DNA of 64,000 bases, taken from contig JAFIGU010000044.1 in the NCBI GenBank assembly GCA_017849555.1, positions 58,125-122,124 of the forward strand, in the 5' to 3' direction. Below, piece after piece: positions 63,981 through 64,000 of the stretch. A program made the position numbers and the translations under genes. Below the pieces are notes generated by a model that was not told where the DNA came from, did not search any database, and saw nothing but the letters and a program-made list of their open reading frames with translations. Source of the DNA: Sphingomonas sp. (lineage in GTDB: Bacteria > Pseudomonadota > Alphaproteobacteria > Sphingomonadales > Sphingomonadaceae). The number at the start of each line of letters is the position of its first letter. The first letter of the stretch is position 1.

Positions 63981-64000
63981 TCAACATCACAGATGCTCCC

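Overview
The window looks like chromosomal DNA from a GC-rich alphaproteobacterium of the order Sphingomonadales, most likely Sphingomonas or a close relative. Supporting signs are uniformly GC-rich coding sequence, PEPxxWA-type C-terminal sorting signals, a GapR-family protein, the alphaproteobacterial 41-residue L36, and many palindromic intergenic repeats of the kind common in sphingomonads. The species call is inference from protein character and repeats, not from a database search. No rRNA or tRNA gene and no CRISPR array was seen.

Layout. Bases 1-7000 carry a LuxR-type regulator, an EF-hand protein, tgt (queuosine), a small membrane protein, a two-domain M16 peptidase and a SleB-type cell wall hydrolase. 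Bases 7000-16100 carry a frameshifted small exported-protein gene, a glycine-zipper lipoprotein, maeB, tag, mutS, and a divergent pair (S66 LD-carboxypeptidase and a Mur ligase) that suggests murein recycling. Bases 16300-22120 carry an alpha/beta hydrolase-TPR-VOC operon, a nitronate monooxygenase-gloB pair, a small exported protein and a Cys/Met PLP enzyme. Bases 22250-27600 carry a methyltransferase-GtrA pair, a large membrane protein and a tight marC-folD-DUF167-yggT cluster. Bases 27700-30964 hold two tandem PEPxxWA-CTERM proteins, argB and a queuosine precursor transporter. Bases 31000-32260 are an AT-richer island with a nuclease toxin/YezG immunity cassette. Bases 32260-43570 carry a GNAT enzyme, an M14 peptidase, a lipoprotein, rpmJ, a HAD phosphatase, a TonB receptor behind a Zur-like box, pyk, DUF1244, an amidohydrolase, gapR, a GST and a CorC-like protein. 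Bases 43700-51230 carry an OmpA-like lipoprotein, then a LysR regulator divergent from a leucine/isovalerate catabolic operon (ivd, mccB, NTF2-like, mccA, maoC). Bases 51340-62770 carry tadA, rpmB, a phytase-like protein, a Gly-zipper protein, thrS, a second TonB receptor, infC and glnD. The right edge is an IS110-family element that probably runs past the window.

Most notable signals. (1) Upstream of thrS a promoter places its predicted start on the AUG of a 24-codon peptide with four consecutive Thr codons, followed by mutually exclusive hairpins: a candidate threonine attenuator. (2) An alphaproteobacterial LexA box (GTTC-N7-GTTC) sits in front of the nuclease-toxin/immunity pair. The toxin gene has a one-base frameshift in a G-rich run but keeps an intact catalytic half and an internal start. 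(3) A Zur-like box precedes the TonB receptor at 35421. (4) infC appears to start at AUC, inside a short leaderless upstream ORF. (5) A LysR-type palindrome overlaps a TATAAT box facing the leucine operon. (6) Several families of palindromic repeats fill the gaps between genes, and one supplies a stop codon.
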